From: Helicobacter salomonis
Lineage (GTDB): Bacteria > Campylobacterota > Campylobacteria > Campylobacterales > Helicobacteraceae
Direction: 5' to 3'
NCBI RefSeq assembly: GCF_017979425.1
Contig: NZ_JAERIS010000017.1
Coordinates: forward strand, 1 to 34,186
Length of the DNA: 34,186 nucleotides
Shown here one piece after another: positions 1 to 8,808 of the stretch. The first letter of the stretch is position 1, and each line of letters opens with the position of its first letter. Made by a program: the position numbers and the translations under genes. The notes under the pieces are model-generated. The model saw nothing but the letters and a program-made list of their open reading frames with translations, was not told the origin of the DNA and did not search any database.

Positions 1-1
1 T

Positions 2-67
2 TTAGAACCCTTTAACTTTAAAAGCATGAAGCACTTTAAGAACTGGTTTAAGAAGTATGAGGCATAA
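2..67 (+). CDS. 3' end of a truncated, unidentified CDS
   Basis: Frame 2 is open from the window edge to a TAA at 65-67 and encodes about 21 residues rich in Phe, Lys and Trp (…SMKHFKNWFKKYEA). The composition is protein-like and the frame leads into the mobilisation module, so it could be the C-terminus of a plasmid-type replication protein. That identity is a guess from context; too little is present to assign a family. Confidence 0.35.
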   Translation, partial: LEPFNFKSMKHFKNWFKKYEA

Positions 68-111
68 AAGCATATCTGTACTAACAATCATCGCACATGA
101 AAACTTTCTTC

Positions 112-254
112 AAGCCCCCACGGCGTTTGAGTGGCAAACTAGGCAAGTGAGTTTACGAACGTACCCTTTAGGGTTGCTTAGTTTGCAAACTAAGCAACCC
201 ACTTCGTAGGACACTTCGCAAGCTCCGTTTTGCCTAGTCTGCCCTGCGGGGCTT
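112..254. repeat. Nested inverted repeats with a perfect 30-bp palindrome; candidate oriT
   Basis: A perfect 30-bp palindrome (171-200, half-site GGGTTGCTTAGTTTG) sits inside successive outer inverted arms: TACGAA 154-159/TTCGTA 203-208, AAGTG 145-149/CACTT 212-216, ACTAGGCAA 138-146/TTGCCTAGT 230-238 and AAGCCCC 112-118/GGGGCTT 248-254. All arms centre near 180-188, so the whole block can fold as one long imperfect hairpin. It lies just upstream of a mobilisation gene pair, where MOBV plasmids carry oriT. The oriT role is inference; a structured RNA or cruciform is also possible. Confidence 0.5.
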
Positions 255-300
255 AAGATGAGTGTAGTAGAATAGTAACATTAGAACTAAAAGGCTATGC

Positions 301-666
301 ATGAAGAAGGATTATCGCAAATTCTCTCAGCGTTCTTTAGAAGCTCTTGAGAGTCGTTATGGTCATGAAATCATAAAGCTGAGGGATAAATACCAGGACA
401 CTAAGAGTAGGTATGACAAAGAGCTCAAAGCCTTGCAAAATAAAGTGAATAGAGAGATTAGAGCATTCACTAATAAGATGAATAGAGAACTCATCGCCTT
501 TGAAAAGAAAATGAAACGCGAGCTAGATAGTATTAAGAAGCAGGGGGAGAAAAAGACAGAGGAGCGTCAAAGAATCAATGACATTTTGAATAAGAGGGCA
601 TTTGAAAATCAGACTCAATCCCAAGAGTTACAAGAACCTGATAACTCTAACCCCACAGTACAATGA
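301..666 (+). CDS. Small charged coiled-coil protein upstream of the relaxase
   Basis: This 121-aa protein is almost entirely Lys/Arg/Glu-rich helix with a heptad-like pattern (repeated NREIRAFTNKMNRELIAFEK-type segments) and a polar Gln/Asn-rich tail. It has no signal peptide or membrane segment. The start is supported by AAAGG about 7 nt upstream. Its stop lies 15 nt before the relaxase start, so the two genes are probably co-transcribed. By position it may be a relaxosome accessory protein (MobB/MobC-like role), but I recognise no family. Confidence 0.65.
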   Translation: MKKDYRKFSQRSLEALESRYGHEIIKLRDKYQDTKSRYDKELKALQNKVNREIRAFTNKMNRELIAFEKKMKRELDSIKKQGEKKTEERQRINDILNKRAFENQTQSQELQEPDNSNPTVQ

Positions 667-681
667 AGGGATTAGAACAAT

Positions 682-3600
682 ATGGGTGCTCTTTCATCCA
701 TCCACTTCAAGCCCACCAAGCATGACATCCAAGAAAAGCATAACGATCGCACCATTGCCCCTCATTATGTACTCAAGAGTGGGGGACTAGGTATAGAGTG
801 TAATCACAATGCCCTAGAAGCAAGAGCTCTAAGAGATAGTCTAGTAGAGCAAGCCAAGCTCCATTATAAGCACCATGTCAACCAGCCCTTCAAGGCTAAG
901 AGTTATCTCTGGAGTGCTGTAGTCAATCTCAAGGACACGAGCGCCATGCAAGACCTAGAGCGACTAGCCAACCACTTCAAAGATAAGTATGGGTTTCAAT
1001 GCTATCAGATTGCTATCCACAGAGATGAGGGGCATGTGGATGAGAATGGTGTGCTCCACCTCAATCACCATGCCCATTTAGAGTTTGTGACCCTAGATGA
1101 GAAGACGGGCAGGAGCTTGTTTAGAAAAGTCACGCCTAAAGTGCTCAGACAATTTCAAGATGAAGTCGCCCAAATCTTAGGGATGGAGAGGGGCGAATAC
1201 GTAGAAAAAAGCGGGCGCAAACGCATTGAACCTAGAGCTTATGGGGCATTGATGGAGAAGGCTAGAGAGGAGCGTAAGGGGCTCAAAGAAAAGTTAGATA
1301 GTGCTGGTATTTTAGAACATAAGTTTCGGTGTGTGTTTGCTCACTTGATCGATGCTGGTGGTGAAAAAATAGAGGACGACTTTACTGCCGCATGCAAAGA
1401 GAGGGGTGTATGGGGTAAAGGTGGACTAGAGGCGACTAAAGGGCAGTTGGAGGTATTTCTTAAGCTAATGGAGAATGAGTTTGAGGAGATTAAAAAGCTT
1501 AAGGAGGATTACAACAACCTACAAGCAGATTTCACTCGCTCAGAGCATGAACTCAAAGGAGCTAAGGAGCAACACCTAGCCGATATGAATGCCATTTGTG
1601 CCATAGCAGGACAACCATCTAAACAGAGCGAGAATCTAGAAAAGGCCAGCAAGAACGCCAAGCAGAGCATGAGACTCTGGCGTGTTAGAGCAAACAAATA
1701 TGGAGCAGAAGTAGGAATACTCAAGCAAGACAATGCTTGCAAAGATAACACACTTGCTACCTTGAGCGATGAGAACACAAGGCTTGCCAAAGAATCTCAA
1801 GATAACCTGTCTTGCAAACTTGTTGCAGAGAGTGAATGCAATGAGCTCAAAGAGAAACTTGCACGCTCAGAACAAAAGCGCATGGAGACTAAAGACAGAG
1901 CCAGCCAAAGAGTTACACAACTGAAGACAAGGCTTTATTCCACTAGAGATGAAGGAAGGAAATTACAACAAGAGATTGCCAGCAAAGATATAGCTCTAGC
2001 CACTAAAGACAAGACTATCAGCGAGCTAACCGCAGACCTAGATGCCATTTTTACAGCTTGTGGCTTAATAGACCCTAGTAAGAAGCTTACAGCCAAAGAG
2101 AGAAGTAAAGACATAGAGGGAGTAGTCAAAGAGTGGGTGCAAATCAATAGTGCGCTAGGTGACTTAAAGCTCTACACGCAGCAAGACTACATGGAGTTGC
2201 GCCAATTAAAGCAAGATAGCAAGATCAAGACCATAGGTGGATTGCAAAAGAGAATACGAGAACTAGAGGATAATGCCCTGGCGCAATATAAGGATAAACT
2301 AGATGAATTAGAAAGCCAACACCAACAATCTTTAAAAGATAAAGACGAAGCACATCAACAAGCTTTAGAGGCTAAGAAGCAAGAGTATCAGCAAACCCTA
2401 AATGACAAAGATGATCAAATCAAACAACTCAAGAGCGATAAAGCTAACCTAGAGGGACAACTACAAACCAAAGAGCAAGAACATACCAAAGATTTACAAG
2501 CAATGCAAAACAAGATAAGTAGCCTTGAGAAAGAAAAGGCCCAAAAGGACACGACAATAAGCGACTTGGAGGCACAGATCACCCAGTACACCCAAGAGCT
2601 AGAGAAAGTAAAGCCAGAGCTTGCAACACTGCAAACTAATGCTAACACATTACAAGACCTAAACAATACACAGGCCCAAACAATCAAGCGAGCTCAAGAG
2701 GCGAATGAAAAACTACAACAGGCAAAGCAAACCCTAGAAGCCAAGCAAAAAAGCCTCACGCAAGAGTTAGAGAGCTCTAAACAAGAGATCGCTACGCTCA
2801 AGACCACTAACAAGGAACTACAACAAGAGAACCTAAAGCTCAAACCTGTATATCTCACTAAAGAACAGATTAAAGCTAGGCGTTTGGCAGAGAGGCAAGA
2901 GCTTATGGGCAAGGGCTGTCCTAAAGAAGCCTTTAGAGAATTGAGTGCCCTAGATGATGAGAAGCTCACCCAAGCACAACTAGATGAGCGCATTTTAAAC
3001 ATTTGGCTCAAGTATGCCCCCGACTACATTGCTGACCTAGAGAGCACACAGGCTAACCTAGAGCAAGAGAACCAAACCCTTAAAACTGAGTTAAAAACAG
3101 CAAAAACAGAAGCAAAGAGTCAAGCACATATCAAGGCTTTTGAAAGAGAAGCTGTTAATCTCATTAGAAAGCATGTAGCCCCCGTTAGCACAGGTGTAGT
3201 GGCGCATATCCAAGCCAGTGGTGAAAAGATTACAGCGATCCATAAACAATGCCAAGAAGAGATGATCCAACAAGCGAGTGTGTGTGTGGTGTTTGGCGAA
3301 GAGTTGAAGGCGGGCAAATTCAAAGCTTTTAACAATGTAAAAAAACTTTTTGGCAAGGGGGTTAAAGACCCCATAACCTATGAGTATGTAGAGCGGGGCA
3401 AAATCCATTACAGAGAGCTTAACAGACGAGAGCAAGCCATAAAAGATACATTAGCAGACACCCTTAATAAGCACAGCCACGCGGTGCAAACTATCAACAA
3501 CCAAGCCTGTCAAGTGATCTTAGAGGCTGTGGAGAGTGTCAAAGATGGGATTGCCAAGCTTGCCACAGAGTTTAAAAACAGCGCAGAATATGGGGCAGAG

Positions 3601-3975
3601 CTCAATCAGACTAAAGGACAGATAGATAGCCTTAAAAACGATAAAGAGCGTTTGCAAAATAAAGTGAGTGCCTTAGAAAAAGAGCAAGAGACTAACAAGC
3701 AGGAGGTAGAGAAGGCACGGATCAATAATGAAGCTTTTAAAAGGAGTGGCATTGAAAACACGAGACTTAGAAACGACCTACAAACCGCCAAAACAGAGCT
3801 AGAAACTACACAGGCAGATTTGAAGGATACAAAAACCAAACTCGAGGACACACAGAGCGCATTGCAAGCTTTGCAAAAAGTTATAGAGCCTGAAGCTACT
3901 CTTACACCCGATGATTCAAAGACAATCGATACAACCCAGCCTGAGCCTACAAAAGGACATAGACCTAAGATTTAG
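682..3975 (+). CDS. mob: MOBV-type (Mob/Pre-like) relaxase with very long coiled-coil tail
   Basis: This 1097-aa protein is a likely plasmid mobilisation relaxase that nicks oriT and pilots the strand. Residues 1-200 resemble the Mob_Pre domain: HRDEGH at 113-118 followed by HHAH at 129-132 matches the HxDE…HxH metal-binding motif of MOBV relaxases, with a longer insertion between the two halves than usual. Residues from about 190 onward are nearly continuous Glu/Lys/Gln/Leu coiled coil with short breaks, including a less charged segment around 810-930. Typical MOBV relaxases are about 400-500 aa, so the tail is unusually large. No replication or other transfer gene is visible. The element may be a resident plasmid fragment or integrated mobilisable DNA. 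Family call is good; activity is unproven. Confidence 0.75.
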   Translation: MGALSSIHFKPTKHDIQEKHNDRTIAPHYVLKSGGLGIECNHNALEARALRDSLVEQAKLHYKHHVNQPFKAKSYLWSAVVNLKDTSAMQDLERLANHFKDKYGFQCYQIAIHRDEGHVDENGVLHLNHHAHLEFVTLDEKTGRSLFRKVTPKVLRQFQDEVAQILGMERGEYVEKSGRKRIEPRAYGALMEKAREERKGLKEKLDSAGILEHKFRCVFAHLIDAGGEKIEDDFTAACKERGVWGKGGLEATKGQLEVFLKLMENEFEEIKKLKEDYNNLQADFTRSEHELKGAKEQHLADMNAICAIAGQPSKQSENLEKASKNAKQSMRLWRVRANKYGAEVGILKQDNACKDNTLATLSDENTRLAKESQDNLSCKLVAESECNELKEKLARSEQKRMETKDRASQRVTQLKTRLYSTRDEGRKLQQEIASKDIALATKDKTISELTADLDAIFTACGLIDPSKKLTAKERSKDIEGVVKEWVQINSALGDLKLYTQQDYMELRQLKQDSKIKTIGGLQKRIRELEDNALAQYKDKLDELESQHQQSLKDKDEAHQQALEAKKQEYQQTLNDKDDQIKQLKSDKANLEGQLQTKEQEHTKDLQAMQNKISSLEKEKAQKDTTISDLEAQITQYTQELEKVKPELATLQTNANTLQDLNNTQAQTIKRAQEANEKLQQAKQTLEAKQKSLTQELESSKQEIATLKTTNKELQQENLKLKPVYLTKEQIKARRLAERQELMGKGCPKEAFRELSALDDEKLTQAQLDERILNIWLKYAPDYIADLESTQANLEQENQTLKTELKTAKTEAKSQAHIKAFEREAVNLIRKHVAPVSTGVVAHIQASGEKITAIHKQCQEEMIQQASVCVVFGEELKAGKFKAFNNVKKLFGKGVKDPITYEYVERGKIHYRELNRREQAIKDTLADTLNKHSHAVQTINNQACQVILEAVESVKDGIAKLATEFKNSAEYGAELNQTKGQIDSLKNDKERLQNKVSALEKEQETNKQEVEKARINNEAFKRSGIENTRLRNDLQTAKTELETTQADLKDTKTKLEDTQSALQALQKVIEPEATLTPDDSKTIDTTQPEPTKGHRPKI

Positions 3976-4090
3976 AAGTTGTCGACTCTTGTGGTACTCG
4001 ATATAACAAAACTTTGATGTTGCCTAAGTGCTCTTAGACCTGACAACAATCTTTCTCTAAGTTATTGAAAACATAACTTAATAATTTCGC

Positions 4091-5086
4091 TTATTCCCGA
4101 TACCACACCGGAAACTCTGCTAAACTTTCACAACCTGTAAATATGCTATCCATGTTATCAACCTTAGACACATTCCATTTGTCTAAAGGCTGGTTAAAGT
4201 TTGCACAACCACTGAACATGTATCCCATTTTTATTACACTAGACACATCCCAACTATCTAGGGGTTGATCGAAGTTTTTACAACCACTGAACATGTGGCC
4301 CATGATTACTACATTGGAAACACTCCAGTTGTTCAAAGGTTGGTTGAAATTCACGCAGTTCTCAAACATGCTCCACATCTTCTCTACCCTAGATGTGTCC
4401 CATCCATTCAAGGACTGATTAAACAAAGTACAATTCTTAAACATGCTATCCATATTGGTTACATTAGACACATTCCATTCGTCTAATGGCTGATCGAAAA
4501 CAACACAGTTGTAAAACATCTCTTGCATATTTACTACATTTGAAACATCCCACTTTTCTAAGGATTGGTTAAAATTTGTGCAATCTTTGAACATACTCCA
4601 CATATTCTGTACCTTAGATGTTTTCCATTCATTCAAATGTTGGTCGAAAATGGTGCAATTCTCGAACATGCTTTCCATATTTGTTACACTTGAAACATCC
4701 CAGTTGCCTAACGGTTGATTAAAATTTACGCAACCAGCAAACATACTAAACATATTCGTTACATTGGAAACATTCCAACTATTCAATGGTTGATTAAAAT
4801 TTATACAACCAGCAAACATACTTGCCATATTCGCAACTTTGGATACATCCCAGTTGCCTAACGGTTGATTAAAATTTACGCAACCAGCAAACATGCCTCG
4901 CATGTCTGTTATCTCAGACACATCCCAAGTTTCTAATCCAGAAAAATCCTTTCTATTGACTCCGTTAAATAGATTGCCTAAGTCCTTGTGCTCTAAATCA
5001 TCAAGGACAATCTGACTTAGATGAATATCCTTGCGAGATACTAATCCTTTGAGCTCTATACCGCTTTTTGGATGATACTTTTTCAG
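4091..5086 (-). CDS. BspA-like (DUF285) leucine-rich repeat protein
   Basis: The protein is built of 11 tandem units of about 25 residues with the consensus WDVSxVxNMxxMFxxCxNFNQPLx, the BspA/DUF285 repeat of surface and adhesion proteins. Ahead of the repeats is a 45-residue linker (…LVSRKDIHLSQIVLDDLEHK…) shared with neighbouring genes. The frame is open up to a GTG at 5185, but that start has no ribosome-binding site. An AAAGGAG (5093-5099) lies 6 nt before a CTG codon at 5086, giving a start like the MKK-Y-x-P start of the related remnant at 6129. The CTG probably replaced an ATG, so expression may be reduced. No signal peptide is evident. Adjacent repeats are nearly identical at DNA level (for example around 4690-4745 and 4840-4895), indicating recent unit duplication. 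Confidence 0.75.
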   Translation of the reverse strand: MKKYHPKSGIELKGLVSRKDIHLSQIVLDDLEHKDLGNLFNGVNRKDFSGLETWDVSEITDMRGMFAGCVNFNQPLGNWDVSKVANMASMFAGCINFNQPLNSWNVSNVTNMFSMFAGCVNFNQPLGNWDVSSVTNMESMFENCTIFDQHLNEWKTSKVQNMWSMFKDCTNFNQSLEKWDVSNVVNMQEMFYNCVVFDQPLDEWNVSNVTNMDSMFKNCTLFNQSLNGWDTSRVEKMWSMFENCVNFNQPLNNWSVSNVVIMGHMFSGCKNFDQPLDSWDVSSVIKMGYMFSGCANFNQPLDKWNVSKVDNMDSIFTGCESLAEFPVWYRE

Positions 5087-5380
5087 GTTACTCTCCTTTA
5101 AAAGTTTCTGAAATTCAGGAAGTATTGTAACATTAATTTGAGAATATACTCTTATGCTAAACACATAAGTCAAAAGGATGTGCACCCAACTTAAACACCC
5201 ACATCTTTAGACACTGTCGCGACAAGATTCCTAACGATAAATTGTATTGTATGGCTATAGATAAAGTACGGTCTCACACTACTTTTGACCTTGCAACAAC
5301 CAGAGTGGTTTTGGAGGCGTAAAGAAAGTTAGCATGGTCTAGAGAGTGTTAGGGGTTTTAGCTAACTCTTCTTCCCCTTA

Positions 5381-5557
5381 CTATTTAAATCTCCTTGAAT
5401 CCTGTGTGCACGACAAGGAAACCATAGGTAAACGTGCATTATAATTATCCCGAAAAGAGTTCTGTTGAAGTGTGAAAATTTTCCACATTACCTCGTTATA
5501 TTCTTGGAACAATCGGATAGATAGTCCACTATCTTCAATGCGATCCAAATCCGACAT
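5381..5557 (-). pseudogene. 58-aa unrecognised ORF, probable gene fragment
   Basis: A frame from ATG (5557) to TAG (5381-5383) encodes 58 residues with protein-like content (…RLFQEYNEVMWKIFTLQQN…). Immediately upstream a different frame carries another plausible stretch (SDEDTIEKSLDEMNEMLSS), so the two may be pieces of one helical protein split by a frameshift. I recognise no family. It sits among repeat-gene remnants and lacks a clear ribosome-binding site. The 5186-5380 stretch beyond it holds nothing I can assign except an AGTTAGC…GCTAACT inverted repeat. Confidence 0.3.
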
Positions 5558-5607
5558 GGCTACTCAACATTTCGTTCATCTCATCAAGTGATTTTTCAAT
5601 CGTATCT

Positions 5608-6129
5608 TCATCTGATTTTTGAGCGTTTGCAAATGGTTACAGATCTCTTGCAACTGGATACGGATTTTTTAGCATATCCCAGCCACTCCAACGCTTCTTT
5701 AGCTCGGCGTTCATCTGTCTCATCCCCCATACCCATGGCTTTTTGGTAATACTCACGAGCTTTGACATAATCCTGCGCCACACCGTTACCATCCCTATAC
5801 ATGTCTCCTAAGTTCTTTATAAGCCCTAGCATGTCCCATGTCTGTAGCTTTTTAGTAGTGTTGCGCTGCTTTTTTGTGATCCAGTTGGACACCTCGACCA
5901 TTGTGATATAAACCCAAAACTAAAATGCGTATTGGCATTGCAATGAGAAATATCCCAGCTCGCCAGCCCCTCAAAGTTTTTTCGATCTTAAAAGAGTAAG
6001 ATCATCTAGCACCCCGCTCAAATCTTCAGGCACGCTAATATCAATTTCTCCTGAATGCACGCTCTCATCTCTAACTAGCTCTTTAAGTTTCTCTTTTGTT
6101 GTGGGGAAATATTTCTTTTTCATCGCCAT
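5608..6129 (-). pseudogene. Frameshifted linker + Sel1-repeat gene remnant
   Basis: From ATG 6129 (AAAGGTG upstream) the reading frame gives a linker LKELVRDESVHSGEIDIS… homologous to that in the BspA-like gene and in the dynamin-Sel1 gene. It hits a TGA right after an A-rich run. One base shift restores FEGLASWDISHCNANTH, which matches FEGLEGWNFSHVNAQTH of the dynamin-Sel1 protein. After a further disruption, a third frame encodes one clear Sel1 unit (NLGDMYRDGNGVAQDYVKAR…) and ends at 5608. At least two frame disruptions make it a pseudogene. It looks like a decayed paralogue of the 3' part of the gene at 6333-8798. Confidence 0.65.
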
Positions 6130-6180
6130 ATTCACCTTTCTTTTAGGAACACCATCTAGGGAGTCTAGAGAGAGAATCGC

Positions 6181-6275
6181 AAAATTGAAACATGTCCTGA
6201 GTACTTTCTACTGGATACATCTCAGTTATCCAAAAATTGGTCAAAATTTGCGTAAAAGCAACTGCAACACACCCT
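6181..6275 (-). pseudogene. Decayed single BspA/DUF285 repeat
   Basis: On the minus strand one frame reads ANFDQFLDN-stop-DVSS, which is the DUF285 signature ANFDQPLDNWDVSS with TGG changed to TGA. A one-base shift then gives VESTQDMFQFC, matching the …NMxxMFxxC part of the unit. This is a remnant of another BspA-like gene lying between the dynamin-Sel1 gene and the Sel1 remnant. An 81-codon plus-strand frame across it (6101-6346) looks like a chance ORF. Confidence 0.5.
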
Positions 6276-6332
6276 CCTGCCCTGATAAGGATAAACTAAG
6301 AATTAAGCTTGAATCAGGCTCAGGTGCATTTT

Positions 6333-8798
6333 TTATAACTTGCTAAGTGCCTTTTGAGCAAGTCTTATCGCCTTCTCATTTCCGCTTTCAATAGCTTTTT
6401 GATAACATTCTTTGGCTTTGATCCTGTCTTGCGCTGCACCATAGCCGTTTTCATACATTACGCCCAAATTGTAGTATCCCACACCATGCCCCATATCAGC
6501 CCCTTTTTGATAACATTCTAAGGCTTTGGCATAGTTTTGTGACACGCCTTGCCCATTTTCATACATGTAACCTAAGTCCACATAGCCAGCTGCATATCCC
6601 ATTTCACCGGATTTTTGATAATATTCTAGAGCTTTAGAGTCACTCTGCGGGGCACCTTGACCTTTGTCATACATGACTGCTAAACTGTGACAAGCTCTAG
6701 CATTTCCCATACTAGTCGCTTTTTGGTAGCACTCCATGGCCTTAGCGTAATCTTGCGCTACACCTTCACCGTTCTTGTATAGGATACCTAAATTACGATA
6801 AGCTCCAGCACTTCCCATTTTTGCTGCTTTTTGATAGTATTCTAGGGCTTTAGAAAAGTCCTGTTGCACACCCTTGCCAAGATCGTACATGAGACCTATT
6901 TCAAAATAAGCTTCAGCTGGTTCTTTTCCATCTAGCATCATTTTTGCGATCTCGCGATACTCAAATGCCTTAGCATCGTCCTGCGCCACGCCTTGACCTG
7001 CAAAATACATGAGACCTAGATTATTATAGGCTGCAGAACTACCCATCTCGGCAGCTTTTTGGTAATACTCCACCGCCTTAGAATAATCCTGCGCCACGCC
7101 TTGACCTTTTTCATATAGACTGCCTAAGTTGCAACAAGCTCCAGAGTTACCCATTTCAGTGGCTTTTTCCCAGTATTCTTTAGCCTTAACATAATCTTGT
7201 GGCACACCTCTACTATCATAGTACATGAAACCCAAATTACAATAAGCCTCCGCACACCCCATCTCGCCAGCTTTTTGGTAATGTTCTATGGCTTTAGTAT
7301 AGTCTTGTGCTACCACGCCCCGACTTTCACAATACAGGATAGCCAGGTGCGCATGGGTTTGCGCATTAACATGTGAAAAATTCCACCCCTCCAACCCCTC
7401 AAAATTTTGTGAGCGCAAAGAAGTGAGATTGCTCAACACCCCACTTATGTCCTCAAGTGCGCTGATGTCAATGGTGCTTAAAGGGATATTTTCATCTTTA
7501 AGAAGCTCTTCTAACTCCTCTGTGGTTTGTGGAGCGTAAGTTTGACTAGCCTCCTCTCCCTCCTCCACCTCATACACTCTCCCAAACAGCGCATCCACAG
7601 AAGTTTTAAGCTCCATAAAAGCCTGTTCGAAGTCCTTAGCCAATTGCTCATGGCTGACTTCTTGTTCTCCTAAGGCGATATTTTTAATGGTGTTCATATA
7701 GCTTTCTATTTTTTCGGTGCGATCGGCATAGGCATCATCAATCGCTCCTAGCTCTACACGGATAGAGTGAAAAGCCTTTTGCACCTGTTTAGCCTGTGCT
7801 CTTTTGTGATCCAAAGTGGCCTTATACTTCTGATACACCTCCTTATCCAACGCCTCAATGATGTCTCTTTGACTCATCGTGTGCTTATGGCTAGCTAGTT
7901 GGCTTAAAAACTCTTCTAAGCTCATCTTATCAAAGCCATACTCTTGTTTTTCTACTGCACTATATAGACTAATCCCCTCATACTCCATCCCCTCCATCTC
8001 CAAAGTGTCTTTGATGTGTTCTTTCACTAAGTCTAAGTCTTCTTGAGCGCGCATATCTGCCTTGCTCACCACAATGTAGAGCTTCTTGTTCTCTAAGTCC
8101 AGGGCTTTTAAAAACTCCAAATCACTACTAGTCAAGTTGCCCGCTGAAGCATCTACAGCTGTAAGCCATAAAATAGCTGAAGAGTTGGAGAGAAACTCTT
8201 TGGCGGTGTTTAAGTCTTGGACTTTATTGGCATTGTTATCCGGGTTATAGCCAGGAGTATCAATAAAACAGATGTCCGCATAAGCCTTGTTTTCAAAGCT
8301 TGTGCCCACTACCATGAAGGGTAAGATGTCTTTGAGATTAAAACCAAATTGCAAGGGTTGCTCGGCATTGTGGCTGAGTTGGTCTAAGATGTTTGGTGCA
8401 ATTGCTCCTAAATCCACCACAGCATTGTTCTTAGAAATGCCCAGAATTTGCTCTTGATCGGCATCCATCACATAACTAGGGATGGCCGTAGTGGGGTTCA
8501 TCCCAATGGGCAATTGGATAGAAGCCCCTAGTAGGCTATTGACAAATTGGGACTTGCCTGCACTAAAGCCTCCCCCCACAGCAATGATGTGTTTTTGAAA
8601 GAGTTCAGGGTAAGCAGCTATGACAAAGATTTCATTCTCTAAGGCTTGTAAGCGTAAGAGAACATCGAGTTCATTGGGGATGGCAATCTTCTTGCTCAAA
8701 TCTCTAAACTTTTCAATGGCTTGATTAAAATGCCCTAAGTCCTCCCCTTGAAACTGGGCGGATAACACCGCGCTTACAATTTTTAATTCTTGTTGCAT
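6333..8798 (-). CDS. Dynamin-like GTPase fused to nine Sel1 repeats (DLP3)
   Basis: An 821-aa protein. The N-terminal dynamin-type GTPase has G1 GGGFSAGKS at about 75-83, G2 Thr in TTAIPSYV, G3 DTPGYN and a canonical G4 SKAD. A helical stalk-like region follows to about residue 410, then the linker (LLKDENIPLSTIDIS…FEGLEGWNFSH) shared with the BspA-like neighbours, and finally nine Sel1 units (about 470-820, pattern NLGxMYxxGxGVxQDYxKAxEYYQKA). Bacterial dynamin-like proteins hydrolyse GTP to remodel membranes; Sel1 arrays bind proteins. The fusion suggests a partner-recruiting membrane GTPase. ATG 8798 is preferred over GTG 8804 because GGGAGG lies about 5 nt before it and overlaps the stop of the upstream gene. 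Third gene of the operon. Confidence 0.85.
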   Translation of the reverse strand: MQQELKIVSAVLSAQFQGEDLGHFNQAIEKFRDLSKKIAIPNELDVLLRLQALENEIFVIAAYPELFQKHIIAVGGGFSAGKSQFVNSLLGASIQLPIGMNPTTAIPSYVMDADQEQILGISKNNAVVDLGAIAPNILDQLSHNAEQPLQFGFNLKDILPFMVVGTSFENKAYADICFIDTPGYNPDNNANKVQDLNTAKEFLSNSSAILWLTAVDASAGNLTSSDLEFLKALDLENKKLYIVVSKADMRAQEDLDLVKEHIKDTLEMEGMEYEGISLYSAVEKQEYGFDKMSLEEFLSQLASHKHTMSQRDIIEALDKEVYQKYKATLDHKRAQAKQVQKAFHSIRVELGAIDDAYADRTEKIESYMNTIKNIALGEQEVSHEQLAKDFEQAFMELKTSVDALFGRVYEVEEGEEASQTYAPQTTEELEELLKDENIPLSTIDISALEDISGVLSNLTSLRSQNFEGLEGWNFSHVNAQTHAHLAILYCESRGVVAQDYTKAIEHYQKAGEMGCAEAYCNLGFMYYDSRGVPQDYVKAKEYWEKATEMGNSGACCNLGSLYEKGQGVAQDYSKAVEYYQKAAEMGSSAAYNNLGLMYFAGQGVAQDDAKAFEYREIAKMMLDGKEPAEAYFEIGLMYDLGKGVQQDFSKALEYYQKAAKMGSAGAYRNLGILYKNGEGVAQDYAKAMECYQKATSMGNARACHSLAVMYDKGQGAPQSDSKALEYYQKSGEMGYAAGYVDLGYMYENGQGVSQNYAKALECYQKGADMGHGVGYYNLGVMYENGYGAAQDRIKAKECYQKAIESGNEKAIRLAQKALSKL

Positions 8799-8808
8799 AT
8801 TCACCTCC

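Noticed and set aside
1509-3851. Minus-strand ORFs inside the relaxase gene
   Set aside because: They mirror the biased codons of the long coiled coil on the other strand and have no start signals or family features.
4091-5086. CRISPR-like array from regular ~75-bp repeats
   Set aside because: The periodicity is that of a coding 25-residue DUF285 repeat, with no spacers and an open reading frame throughout.
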